NCBI GenBank assembly: GCA_051647685.1 | Contig: JBOFEG010000022.1 | Location: 1-36,133, forward strand | Direction of reading: 5' to 3' | Length of the DNA: 36,133 nucleotides | Source: CALTSX01 sp051647685 | GTDB taxonomy: Bacteria; Chlamydiota; Chlamydiia; Chlamydiales; CALTSX01 | Shown here: positions 8,176-16,499 of the stretch, piece by piece | Layout: each line of letters starts with the position of its first letter | Position numbering within the stretch: the stretch's first letter is position 1 | The notes under the pieces: generated by a model | Seen by the model: the letters and a program-made list of their open reading frames with translations, nothing else | What the model was told of the DNA's origin: nothing | Database searches by the model: none | Made by a program: the position numbers and the translations under genes

Positions 8176-9273
8176 ATGGTAGATTATGCCAAAAAAGCGA
8201 GCTGGCTTCTTAGTCGAGCTTCGATGAGATGTTTCCAAAAATTTTCTCGAATTTCTGGTTTTTTTTCTAATGATATTGGAATTGATTTAGGTACGGCAAA
8301 TACCCTTGTTTTTGTTCGGGGTAAAGGAATCGTACTTGCCGAGCCCTCGGTTGTTGCTGTAGATCACTTAACGAATGAAGTACTTGCTGTTGGTCATAAA
8401 GCTAAAGCTATGCTTGGCAAAACTCCTAGAAAAATTCATGCAGTTAGGCCTATGAAAGATGGAGTTATTGCAGATTTTGAGATTGCAGAGGGAATGCTCA
8501 AAACTCTTATAAGAAGAGTTACACCAACCCGATCTTTATTTCGCCCAAAGATCCTGATTGCAGTTCCTTCAGGAATTACAGGAGTAGAAAAAAGAGCCGT
8601 AGAGGATTCAGCTCTACGCGCAGGTGCGCAAGAAGTTATTCTAATTGATGAACCTATGGCGGCGGCTATTGGTGTAGACCTGCCCGTTCATGAACCCGCT
8701 GCTAACATGATTATTGATATTGGAGGAGGGACGACAGAGCTCGCTATTATTTCACTTGGGGGTATTGTAGAATCTCGATCTTTGCGAGTTGCAGGGGATG
8801 AGTTTGATGAATGTATCATCAATTATATGAGGCGTACTTATAATTTAATGATAGGTCTTCGCACTGCAGAAGAAATTAAAATGACTATTGGTTCTGCGTA
8901 TCCCTTGGGCGATCATGAGCTCGAAATGGAAGTGAGAGGGCGAGATCAGGTGGCGGGTCTGCCACAAACTAAACGAATTAATTCTGTAGAAATTCGAGAA
9001 TGTTTGATAGAACCTTTTCAAAGAATTATAGAAGAGATCAAGGATTTGCTCGATAAATGCCCACCGGAACTTGCAGCCGATCTCGTAGAGCGAGGGCTTG
9101 TCTTAGTGGGTGGAGGCGCTAAGATTAAAGGATTAGATAAAGCTTTGATTAAAGAATTTGGTCTTCCTGTCATTGTTGCAGAAGAACCTCTACTTGCCGT
9201 GTGTCTTGGAACAGGTAAAGCACTTGAATACTTATATCGATTCAAAAAAAGACGCTTAACAGTTCTGTCATAA
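8176..9273 (+). CDS. mreB: Rod-shape determining actin homologue MreB
   Basis: Bacterial actin that organises peptidoglycan synthesis; in Chlamydiae, which lack FtsZ, it takes part in division-septum formation. It has 365 residues, slightly longer than usual. The phosphate-1 motif DIGIDLGTANTLV is at about 33-45, preceded by a basic, hydrophobic-face leader of about 30 residues (with SWLLSRASMRCFQKF) that may add membrane affinity. Phosphate-2 IDIGGGTTE and the adenosine motif VLVGGGAKIKG are present. GGAG lies 9 nt ahead of the ATG. It follows the helicase by 56 bp and could be cotranscribed with it. Confidence 0.95.
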   Translation: MVDYAKKASWLLSRASMRCFQKFSRISGFFSNDIGIDLGTANTLVFVRGKGIVLAEPSVVAVDHLTNEVLAVGHKAKAMLGKTPRKIHAVRPMKDGVIADFEIAEGMLKTLIRRVTPTRSLFRPKILIAVPSGITGVEKRAVEDSALRAGAQEVILIDEPMAAAIGVDLPVHEPAANMIIDIGGGTTELAIISLGGIVESRSLRVAGDEFDECIINYMRRTYNLMIGLRTAEEIKMTIGSAYPLGDHELEMEVRGRDQVAGLPQTKRINSVEIRECLIEPFQRIIEEIKDLLDKCPPELAADLVERGLVLVGGGAKIKGLDKALIKEFGLPVIVAEEPLLAVCLGTGKALEYLYRFKKRRLTVLS

Positions 9274-9291
9274 ACTCTAATTGATTGTTGC

Positions 9292-9801
9292 TTATGAATC
9301 TTTCTGAATATAATTTTTCACTATAGAATTAAATCTAAGCAAATCCTCTCTATTGACTATCTCATTTTCTTTAAGGTAGTCTTTAAGTAATATCTGCACA
9401 AAATTGTCAGATAATATAGCAGGATCCATACATGTGTTCATCTCTTTCAACCATAAATTAACAATGGTATCATCTTTTTTATCAGATTGTGTTTCCGAGG
9501 ACTTATAATGGGAGAGAATGAGATCTGACATTAATGTAATTATCAAAGCAATATGAGTTATTCCTAGAGTAGCAGATAGAAGTTTAAGTATTTTTTCATT
9601 TTTAGTATCTGTATCTTTAGAAATCAATCTAGAGGTATGAACAAATAATGAATTTGTATGTTTATTTGACTCATTTAGTTTAAATAACGAATTGGCTATA
9701 TAATTAATTCCAGCCCAACTGTTAATCACTCGCGTTAATTTAAAATTGTTCGCATTACTTTCGTTTTGTTGTATATAAGAATTGTTTAGTATTGCTGTCA
9801 T
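9292..9801 (-). CDS. Hypothetical membrane protein
   Basis: A 169-residue protein I do not recognise. It has a hydrophilic, Asn/Ser-rich N-terminus, then one long hydrophobic stretch of about 25-30 residues in the middle (LSATLGITHIALIITLMSDLIL), and a charged C-terminal half (KDDTIVNLWLKE ... NYIQKDS). The start is supported by AAGGG 7 nt before the ATG. It converges on mreB with 18 bp between the stop codons. A single central hydrophobic region in a lysine- and asparagine-rich protein would suit a small inclusion-membrane or inner-membrane protein, but a bilobed Inc-type hydrophobic domain is not clear. Probably lineage-specific. Confidence 0.6.
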   Translation of the reverse strand: MTAILNNSYIQQNESNANNFKLTRVINSWAGINYIANSLFKLNESNKHTNSLFVHTSRLISKDTDTKNEKILKLLSATLGITHIALIITLMSDLILSHYKSSETQSDKKDDTIVNLWLKEMNTCMDPAILSDNFVQILLKDYLKENEIVNREDLLRFNSIVKNYIQKDS

Positions 9802-10259
9802 AATATACCCTTTTTAATTATTCTATAATAATTATACAAAATAGTTTAATTACTATAAAATAAAATTATTAATGTTAGTTATATAGATGCATATCTATTT
9901 GATAATTAAAATATTATGATTTTAAATTTTTATTTAATTGATTATTAATATACTATGAATTTCTGGTTAATATTTTCTGTCTCCTTAGTGATTAAAGGCT
10001 TGTCTAAAATTCTAGTAGCAAAATTATATCCTCATCGAGATGTGCTGTTAGCTAGACTTATTTTTTAACAAACTTTGACTCATTATATTGAATTAAAAGT
10101 TCAAGTCCGAAGAAATAGTATTTAAATTAATGTTATCATCTTATTAATAATATTTTTTTATATTTTATACCTGCTCTAATTCTATTTCTTAATAGATTTT
10201 TATTAAGAAATTCGTGTATCGTTTTGCAGTTTTTAAAAAATCATCATAGTGTTTTATAT
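9802..10259. other. AT-rich intergenic region
   Basis: About 460 bp of very AT-rich DNA between the start of the small membrane protein (minus) and the FAD oxidase (plus), so it must hold both divergent promoters. Apart from the possible transporter fragment at 9955-10068 I see no gene, RNA or clear terminator. No promoter could be placed confidently among the many TATA-like strings. Confidence 0.5.
9955..10068 (+). pseudogene. Possible N-terminal remnant of an EamA/DMT-type transporter
   Basis: A 37-codon ATG frame reads as a hydrophobic segment (FWLIFSVSLVIKGLSKILVA) followed by LYPHRDVLLARLIF and a stop. This order, a first helix with a lysine, then a proline-containing turn and an arginine leading into a second helix, is that of the start of ten-helix drug/metabolite transporters. 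No continuation is visible in any frame downstream. It could also be a chance or intact small ORF; there is no clear Shine-Dalgarno. Confidence 0.3.
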
Positions 10260-12002
10260 ATGATTCCTACTGCGATTACACACCCAACTGCTATTCTTTC
10301 AAGAGAGATTGAAAATCTAGTTCTTAAGGGAGAAAATACTGAAGATATTTTTATTAAGGGCAAATGCTTTGCTCTGAGTAGGTTGGTTAGTCTAACGGTA
10401 TTTCCGATTTTTCTTCTGGTAGAAACTAACTTTATCCGAATTCCAAAACTGCTTTTTTCAATTGGAGATCTTCAAAAGTTTAATAAAAATATCGATAAAA
10501 TTACAACTCTTGTATTAAGTTTTCTGTTTTTCCCGATAGGAATTTATTCTCCCGAGTTTCTGCCTGGATTTTTTTTAAAAAATTTCTCAAAGGATTCCAC
10601 TATTATACCCTTTGGAGTTGAAAACCTGTACGGAATGGCCATCGATCATATATCGTACCCTAAGACAATAACAGAACTACAAAATATTGTTAGACAAGCT
10701 AAAAAAGAAAATAGACAAATTTCTGTTATAGGTGCAGGAATGAGTGAAGGGACTCAAACAGTTCCAAAAGACACAAATCAAATTGTTGTAAATACTAAGT
10801 ACCTCAATAAAATTGAGTTATCAGAAGATAAGAAAACGTTGACTGCGCAATCTGGGGCTACATGGGAGAATGTGCAAATTTCCTTAAATAAAGAAGGTAA
10901 ATCTACTATTGTAAAGCAGGCCTCTGATCCCTTTTCTGTTGGTGGATCTATAGCCATTAATTGTCACGGATGGGCTCATGAGTACGGAGCCATTTCATCT
11001 ACAGTCGAGGCGTTAGAAATCATCGATGCCGATGGAGAGTTGCAAACACTTACTACTAAGGATGAACTTTTTGGATGTATGTTTGGAACACTCGGTTATT
11101 TTGGAATTATCGTTAGTGCGTCCTTAAAAGTTGTCGATAATGAATATTTAATAGAAAAAACAGAAGAAATTGATTTATCGGATTTTACCGAGTATTACTA
11201 TACTAAAATTAAGGGTAAAAATATCCCTCTTTTTGGAGGGCGGTTAACATTGGATACTCTTAATGGGATACCTCTTCGAAAAGTATATATGGTTGGTTAT
11301 GAGAAAATTCAAAAAGCAGGTCAAACTACTACTGGAGTCAAAACACCAAGTTTCTTACCAGAACCTAAAATGGGAACTCATACGGAAAGAATTTTTCTAA
11401 AGTTAGTTGCCCACCTCCCTAATGTTTTAGTAAAATCGTTTTTAAGTTGGTTGTGGGAAAAAGAAAAGAAAATGATGTTTAGTGAGAAATATCTCACTCG
11501 TAATGAAGTCCTGCATCCTCCAATCAATGCATTTCAAATGTTACATCGGTCTAATCTCTACACCCAGTGGCTTCAAGAATATTTTGTTAAAGAAGAGAAT
11601 CTCCATAGCTTTATTCTTTTTCTAGGGGCGGAATTAAAAGAGAACAATGTTCGACTAATCAATGCAACCATTCGTCCTACTCCTAAGGATACGATATCGC
11701 TTCTACCATTTGCAGAAAGAGATCGTTATGCTATAGTAATTTCTTTTTCACAAAAGAAGACGCAAAAAGAGATTGAATCTACTAAAAGATGGATTGGAAA
11801 AATCAATCAATTCTTAATAGACAATGGCGATGTCTTTTATCAAGCATATATGCCTTACGCGACAAGAGAACAATTTGAGAAAAGCTATGGAGAGGAAAGA
11901 GTTAACTTATTAAGAGCCATGAAAAGAAAATATGATCCCTCCCATATTTTTGGTAATGTACATACGGCTAAATATTATAATGAAAAGGTGATAAAAGAAT
12001 GA
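10260..12002 (+). CDS. FAD-binding (PCMH-type) oxidoreductase with N-terminal membrane segments
   Basis: A 580-residue flavoprotein of the vanillyl-alcohol oxidase/aldonolactone oxidase type. About 130 N-terminal residues hold two hydrophobic segments (SLTVFPIFLLV and TTLVLSFLFFPIGIY), so the enzyme is probably membrane attached. The FAD domain begins near SYPKTITELQNIV, with ISVIGAGMSEG as the pyrophosphate loop. A Met occupies the place where covalently flavinylated members have His, so FAD is probably non-covalent. VGGSIAINCHGW and FGTLGYFGIIV follow, and the C-terminus YDPSHIFGN resembles aldonolactone oxidases. ATG 10260 is the first in-frame ATG; TTG 10224 is an alternative, and neither has a clear Shine-Dalgarno. 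The stop overlaps the next gene by ATGA. The substrate is unknown. Confidence 0.8.
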   Translation: MIPTAITHPTAILSREIENLVLKGENTEDIFIKGKCFALSRLVSLTVFPIFLLVETNFIRIPKLLFSIGDLQKFNKNIDKITTLVLSFLFFPIGIYSPEFLPGFFLKNFSKDSTIIPFGVENLYGMAIDHISYPKTITELQNIVRQAKKENRQISVIGAGMSEGTQTVPKDTNQIVVNTKYLNKIELSEDKKTLTAQSGATWENVQISLNKEGKSTIVKQASDPFSVGGSIAINCHGWAHEYGAISSTVEALEIIDADGELQTLTTKDELFGCMFGTLGYFGIIVSASLKVVDNEYLIEKTEEIDLSDFTEYYYTKIKGKNIPLFGGRLTLDTLNGIPLRKVYMVGYEKIQKAGQTTTGVKTPSFLPEPKMGTHTERIFLKLVAHLPNVLVKSFLSWLWEKEKKMMFSEKYLTRNEVLHPPINAFQMLHRSNLYTQWLQEYFVKEENLHSFILFLGAELKENNVRLINATIRPTPKDTISLLPFAERDRYAIVISFSQKKTQKEIESTKRWIGKINQFLIDNGDVFYQAYMPYATREQFEKSYGEERVNLLRAMKRKYDPSHIFGNVHTAKYYNEKVIKE

Positions 12003-14083
12003 GTACAGCCCCTATTTCTCCAATAAATGTAGAAGCTTTTTTTAATACAGCGAATACTAGCTCTAGTACTGAACTCGTAGATATACCTTGTGAATCCAAC
12101 TATCGCCGTATATTTCAAACTACAGAACAAATAAAGGCCGAATTTATAAAATTTCTTCGAACTATATTTTATCAGCTTAATGAAGAAAATGTGATACAAG
12201 GGATCGAAAAAATTCTTAATGAGCCTAATAAAACTGATAAACAAATTTATACGGAATTACTTGAGCATATTAGTGGTATGAAAAAGCAATTTGCTCCTTT
12301 ATGGAAGCTTTGGTCTCTTAAAGTACTTAAAGAAGGACTAGGAAATCAAGTTGCTACACTCACGAAAGAGTTTGAGCCAAGTTCATTTAATGATTATATG
12401 GAAATCTATGATCGTAGATACCTGGATGTTATTAGAAAAAAAACAAAATTTCCGTTTGAAGGAAAGATAATCTCTATAGCAGATCAATCGAATGTTAGTC
12501 TTGCTGACCGTATACAAGCGGGGGCTATTTTTTCTCAGTATCCTTATACAGTTCATATTCCATTAAATGATCCTACTTGTGAATGTCCAGCAAAAAATCC
12601 TGAACAAACTTTTAAGCCTATTAGTGATGAAATTCCCAATAAAAGTATTGATCTTATTACCTGTCTTGGAGGATTGCATCATGTTTCTATCGATCGTTTG
12701 GATCCCTTTATTGAATCAATGAAACAAAAACTTAAACCAGGTGCTGTGCTTTTGCTAAGGGATCATAATGTAGCAGATGATACAGATTCTAGTGGTGTCT
12801 CTAAAGAAGATCGGAAAGCTATTACGGAATTAGTCCATACTTTTGTTAATGCTTCGGATGGAATTCCTTGGGAAATAGAAAAGAAAGAAATTCGAGAATT
12901 TAAAAGCATTCATGAGTGGATTAAAATTCTTGAAAAGCATGGCCTTAGCTCTATTTCTCGAGAACCTTTAGTTTTGAAAGATGATCCTACCGAAAATGGA
13001 ATGCTCGCTTTTGTTAGAAATCCTGAAAACTTACCGGAGATGTATCAAGCTATCAAATATAGAAAAGATTGGGATCGAGGCAAGGACGGTACTCGAGCTA
13101 CTTGGATCGAGTGGGGAAATGTCCGCTCTTCAAAGCAATATAGCGAATTTATCCAAAAAAATCATTCTTATGCATTTGATCATATAGGACATTTTCGACA
13201 GCATTGGAAGCATTTTTTTCATTATGTCCGAGAATGTTTGAACGATGATGTTGGGTTGAATAAGTTAGTTTTTTCTCACAATTTCTCGATGAATCTATTT
13301 ATTCTTTTTACAGCTTCTATTCAATCTGTTTCGGATTATGCAATGAGCGCACCGAGCAAATTATTAGCCAGATGGAAATATGGTGAGAACTGGCGAGAAG
13401 TTTCTAATCTTACTGAAATAGAAAAATATATCGCTCAAGTGGAAAAGGATTACTCTAACTTTATCGATCATACTCCCTTTTATATGTTTGATTGGATCGG
13501 AAGAATTAGGGGAATTTGGGAAACTGTAGTTCAATCAAAAGAACATCCTTTAACTCGGTTAAAAGGTGCCATGAATGCTCTTTCTTGGAGTTCCGGAATG
13601 GTAGCTAAATCAGCAATTTCGGCTGTTGTCAAAAAAATATATACTTCAGAGGCGAATTTAGAATCGAATACTGTAAAAGTATTGATAAAAGACCCCAATA
13701 ACGAATTAGATACAATAATAAATCAATGGGAGAGAGCAAAAAATCCTGTTCATGAAAAAAACCTTGCGATTGAGGAAATCTATAGTACTCCAGATGGTTA
13801 TAAATTCGTTTCTTTTCCTCGTTATCGGCCTTTTACTAAAATATGTGATTACATTAGTAATACCCCTACATTAGAAATTCTTAAAATTGGTGGTCAAAAA
13901 GCTATTTCAGTAGATCTAATTGTTCAAGAAAATATAAAAGATTCTAGTGCAAGGTTTATCTATGAAATGGAGAGGCTTCAGGATCCTGACAAGAGACACT
14001 ACCGTACCTATGAGGTCGCTATTCCTATTTTAAAGCAGTTTTTAAGGAATAATAGAGATCATATCGAATATATTCATGAATAG
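11999..14083 (+). CDS. Large methyltransferase-like protein coupled to the FAD oxidase
   Basis: A 694-residue protein with a class I SAM-methyltransferase-like core in its first half. Residues about 155-163 (GKIISIADQ) stand where motif I should be but lack the usual Gly-rich loop. The segment DLITCLGGLHHVS (218-230) is a typical post-motif-II/IV strand, and KPGAVLLLRDHN (246-257) resembles the following strand. The last 360 residues match nothing I know; they are rich in Trp, Tyr and His and include one moderately hydrophobic stretch (NLFILFTASIQSV). The ATG overlaps the oxidase stop by 4 bp, so the products are probably made in fixed ratio and act in one pathway. Whether it still binds SAM is uncertain because motif I is degenerate. 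Confidence 0.65.
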   Translation: MSTAPISPINVEAFFNTANTSSSTELVDIPCESNYRRIFQTTEQIKAEFIKFLRTIFYQLNEENVIQGIEKILNEPNKTDKQIYTELLEHISGMKKQFAPLWKLWSLKVLKEGLGNQVATLTKEFEPSSFNDYMEIYDRRYLDVIRKKTKFPFEGKIISIADQSNVSLADRIQAGAIFSQYPYTVHIPLNDPTCECPAKNPEQTFKPISDEIPNKSIDLITCLGGLHHVSIDRLDPFIESMKQKLKPGAVLLLRDHNVADDTDSSGVSKEDRKAITELVHTFVNASDGIPWEIEKKEIREFKSIHEWIKILEKHGLSSISREPLVLKDDPTENGMLAFVRNPENLPEMYQAIKYRKDWDRGKDGTRATWIEWGNVRSSKQYSEFIQKNHSYAFDHIGHFRQHWKHFFHYVRECLNDDVGLNKLVFSHNFSMNLFILFTASIQSVSDYAMSAPSKLLARWKYGENWREVSNLTEIEKYIAQVEKDYSNFIDHTPFYMFDWIGRIRGIWETVVQSKEHPLTRLKGAMNALSWSSGMVAKSAISAVVKKIYTSEANLESNTVKVLIKDPNNELDTIINQWERAKNPVHEKNLAIEEIYSTPDGYKFVSFPRYRPFTKICDYISNTPTLEILKIGGQKAISVDLIVQENIKDSSARFIYEMERLQDPDKRHYRTYEVAIPILKQFLRNNRDHIEYIHE

Positions 14084-14155
14084 ATGGTATTATTTTAGAG
14101 ATAAGATTTATCTTCCTTAAAGGAAATATTTTCTATATTAGTTCATTATATCTTT

Positions 14156-15232
14156 ATGAGTGAGCAGATAGGTAAAATTCTTGTATCAAAACTACGTCAT
14201 CACGGTGATGTGCTTCTATCAACACCTGTATTCTCTATTCTGAGAAGCCAGTTTCCGTTAGCTTATATTGATGTCCATATTTATAGAGATAGCTTTCCTG
14301 TTCTGGATGGAAATACTTGTATCCGAAAGTATTGGCTTGTGGATCGAGATTGGAAAAAGATGTCGATTATTCAACGATATCGTAATGAAATACAATTACT
14401 TAAAAACATTCGAGCAGAGAAATATGATTTAACGATTAATTTAACCGAGGGAGATAGAGGTGCTGTTGTTGCTTTTGTATCTAAAGCTCGTATTCGAATT
14501 GGATATGATTCGGAAGGATCGGGGATGTGGAGAAAAAATAGATGCTATACTCATTTAGCACGAATCTGTCACAGACCAAGACATGCGGTAGAAAAAAACT
14601 TAGATGTATTGCGATGTCTAGGTATTTTCCCAGAAGAAAAACAAAAAAACTTAGAATTTTTTATCCCACAAAAATTCACAGATAATATCTTACTACAGCT
14701 ACGCGAAAAAAATTGGCACTCTTATCCATTTATTATTGTGCACCCGGTATCTCGATGGAGTTTCAAATGTTTACCTGTAGCTACTATATCAAATATGATT
14801 AAAAAACTCCTTTCTATAGGACATCACGTTATTCTCACAAGTAGTTCTCGAGAAGAAGAACTTATTATGAATCGAGATATTTTGAGCAACTTGCCAATCT
14901 CTAATTCTATTTGGGATTTAAGTGGCAAGCTATCAATGAAAGAATTTGCCGCACTTCTTAAGTTTGCTTCTCTTTTAATTACTATAGATTCCTTTCCATT
15001 GCATCTTGCAAGTGCACTCCAAACTCCCGTAGTAGCAGCTTTTGGCCCTACTTCTGATATTACATGGAGTCCATGGAAACATTCTCAAAGCCAGATTGTC
15101 ATTGCAGATACTCCCTGTCGCCCTTGTTATATGGCAGGATGTGGTGGAAGTCGAAGAAGTGCCTGTTTAGAACAAATTTCGGTAGATGCTTTAATGAAAG
15201 CAATTCATAAGGTAAAGTCTTTGCCAAAATAG
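14156..15232 (+). CDS. Glycosyltransferase family 9, heptosyltransferase-like
   Basis: A 358-residue enzyme of the ADP-heptose:LPS heptosyltransferase family (GT9). The N-terminus has the family's KLRHHGDVLLSTPV; the C-terminal lobe has FIIVHPVSRW, the donor-site DSFPLHLASAL and VVAAFGPTSDITWSPW. A Cys-rich end (CRPCYMAGCGGSRRSACL) is typical of the heptosyltransferase III/WaaQ branch. It would add sugar to the LPS inner core at the cytoplasmic face of the inner membrane. Classical Chlamydiaceae LPS has a Kdo-only core, so the actual sugar is open. It starts 72 bp after the methyltransferase-like gene and its 3' end overlaps the convergent lptB by 28 bp. Confidence 0.88.
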   Translation: MSEQIGKILVSKLRHHGDVLLSTPVFSILRSQFPLAYIDVHIYRDSFPVLDGNTCIRKYWLVDRDWKKMSIIQRYRNEIQLLKNIRAEKYDLTINLTEGDRGAVVAFVSKARIRIGYDSEGSGMWRKNRCYTHLARICHRPRHAVEKNLDVLRCLGIFPEEKQKNLEFFIPQKFTDNILLQLREKNWHSYPFIIVHPVSRWSFKCLPVATISNMIKKLLSIGHHVILTSSSREEELIMNRDILSNLPISNSIWDLSGKLSMKEFAALLKFASLLITIDSFPLHLASALQTPVVAAFGPTSDITWSPWKHSQSQIVIADTPCRPCYMAGCGGSRRSACLEQISVDALMKAIHKVKSLPK

Positions 15233-15942
15233 CTTTGTTTGGCCACTTCACTGTCTAATAATTCTTGGACGCTGCCAGAGATAAGCACTCTTCCATTTTG
15301 CAGCAGATAACTTCGATCGACAATAGTTACAAGCTCCCGTGCATTGTGATCTGTAATCAAAATACTAATCCCTCTTTTTTTAAGTAGTTCGATCAGTTGT
15401 TTCACATCACTAATGGTCAACGGGTCAATATTTGCAAATGGTTCGTCTAACAGAAGCAACTTGGGATTTGTAATTAAAGCTCGCGTAATTTCAAGCCTTC
15501 TGCGTTCTCCACCAGACAGATTTTTTGCTTTTTTTTTCGCTAAAGGCGTGAGATGCAACTCATTGAGAAGTTCACAAACTTTCATTTGTTGTTCTCTATA
15601 AGTTAACGGTAGTGTTTCTACTATGCATTGTAGATTTTCCTTCACTGTTAAATTACGAAATACAGAGGGCTCTTGAGCAAGATATCCCATACCCATTTTT
15701 GCACGAAGATGGATGTCTAATTTTGTAATATCTTTTCCGGAAAATATTACTTTCCCAGATTCCGGAGAAATCAGTCCCATAGTGATATGAAAAGCAGTTG
15801 TTTTTCCGGCCCCATTGGATCCGAGCAATCCTACCACTTCTCCCATATTCACAGAAAATGAAAGATTACTAATGATTGATTTTCCATCATACCGCTTTTC
15901 AATGTTCCGAATTTCTAAAATAGGAGTAACTGAATGATTCAT
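15205..15942 (-). CDS. lptB: LPS export ABC transporter ATP-binding protein LptB
   Basis: ATPase that powers extraction of LPS from the inner membrane with LptF/LptG and passes it to LptC. It has 245 residues. Walker A GSNGAGKTT is at 41-49, the ABC signature LSGGERRR starts at 142, Walker B is LLLLDEP (162-168), and the switch His is in LITDH. The full pattern, including LGSNGAGKTT and YLAQEPSVFRNLTV, fits LptB better than other small ABC ATPases. Its ATG overlaps the lptC stop by ATGA, and its end overlaps the convergent glycosyltransferase gene by 28 bp. It is last in the dapB-to-lptB operon. Confidence 0.93.
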   Translation of the reverse strand: MNHSVTPILEIRNIEKRYDGKSIISNLSFSVNMGEVVGLLGSNGAGKTTAFHITMGLISPESGKVIFSGKDITKLDIHLRAKMGMGYLAQEPSVFRNLTVKENLQCIVETLPLTYREQQMKVCELLNELHLTPLAKKKAKNLSGGERRRLEITRALITNPKLLLLDEPFANIDPLTISDVKQLIELLKKRGISILITDHNARELVTIVDRSYLLQNGRVLISGSVQELLDSEVAKQSYFGKDFTL

Positions 15943-16499
15943 ATGTTTTCTGGAGTAAAAAAAGTAATAAAGTCAGTTTGTAAAATAGGGGACGATTTTT
16001 TTTTAGTCAGTAGGGTAGCTTCTTTAGCGACCCCTTGCCAATATGCCTGTGTTGGAATTGGGGAAAAGGAATCAAAGAGCGAAAAGTATAATTCGGGTGA
16101 GAATAGGGTATTTGAATGATAATTACAAAGAGCTCTTTTTGCTTGAAACAACCGACAGCTATTTTTTGTACTTTCTCTCTCTTGTAGAAGAATCTGTGCA
16201 TTTTCTAAGACTTCTGATATGCGAAGAGTATTTTTTTTTTGATCGATATATACTAAAGAATTTGGGCAGCAGATTCGGTACCTACGAGTATATAGATTGT
16301 TTTGAGAGAAAATGTCTTTTACAACTCCCGTTTTCGCATAAGTTGTTTTATTAATATACGGAAAAAAGTTTTCCTTCGAAATACAATCGATTCGGTATTG
16401 TTTAATATTTTCCTCTGTCGGATAAGATAACATAAAGCAGTATAGCGATCCAAAAATCAATAAAATAATACCATATAAATAAGACGATTTACGTAGCAT
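15939..16499 (-). CDS. lptC: LptC-like LPS export protein
   Basis: A 186-residue protein with one N-terminal membrane anchor (YGIILLIFGSLYCFMLSY) and a periplasmic remainder. Sequence similarity to E. coli LptC is not obvious by eye. The call rests on size, topology and position directly between kdsA and lptB, with overlaps on both sides (11 bp with kdsA, 4 bp with lptB). In that role it would relay LPS from the LptBFG extractor to the LptA bridge. It is unusually rich in Cys for a periplasmic protein. Confidence 0.7.
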   Translation of the reverse strand: MLRKSSYLYGIILLIFGSLYCFMLSYPTEENIKQYRIDCISKENFFPYINKTTYAKTGVVKDIFSQNNLYTRRYRICCPNSLVYIDQKKNTLRISEVLENAQILLQERESTKNSCRLFQAKRALCNYHSNTLFSPELYFSLFDSFSPIPTQAYWQGVAKEATLLTKKKSSPILQTDFITFFTPENI

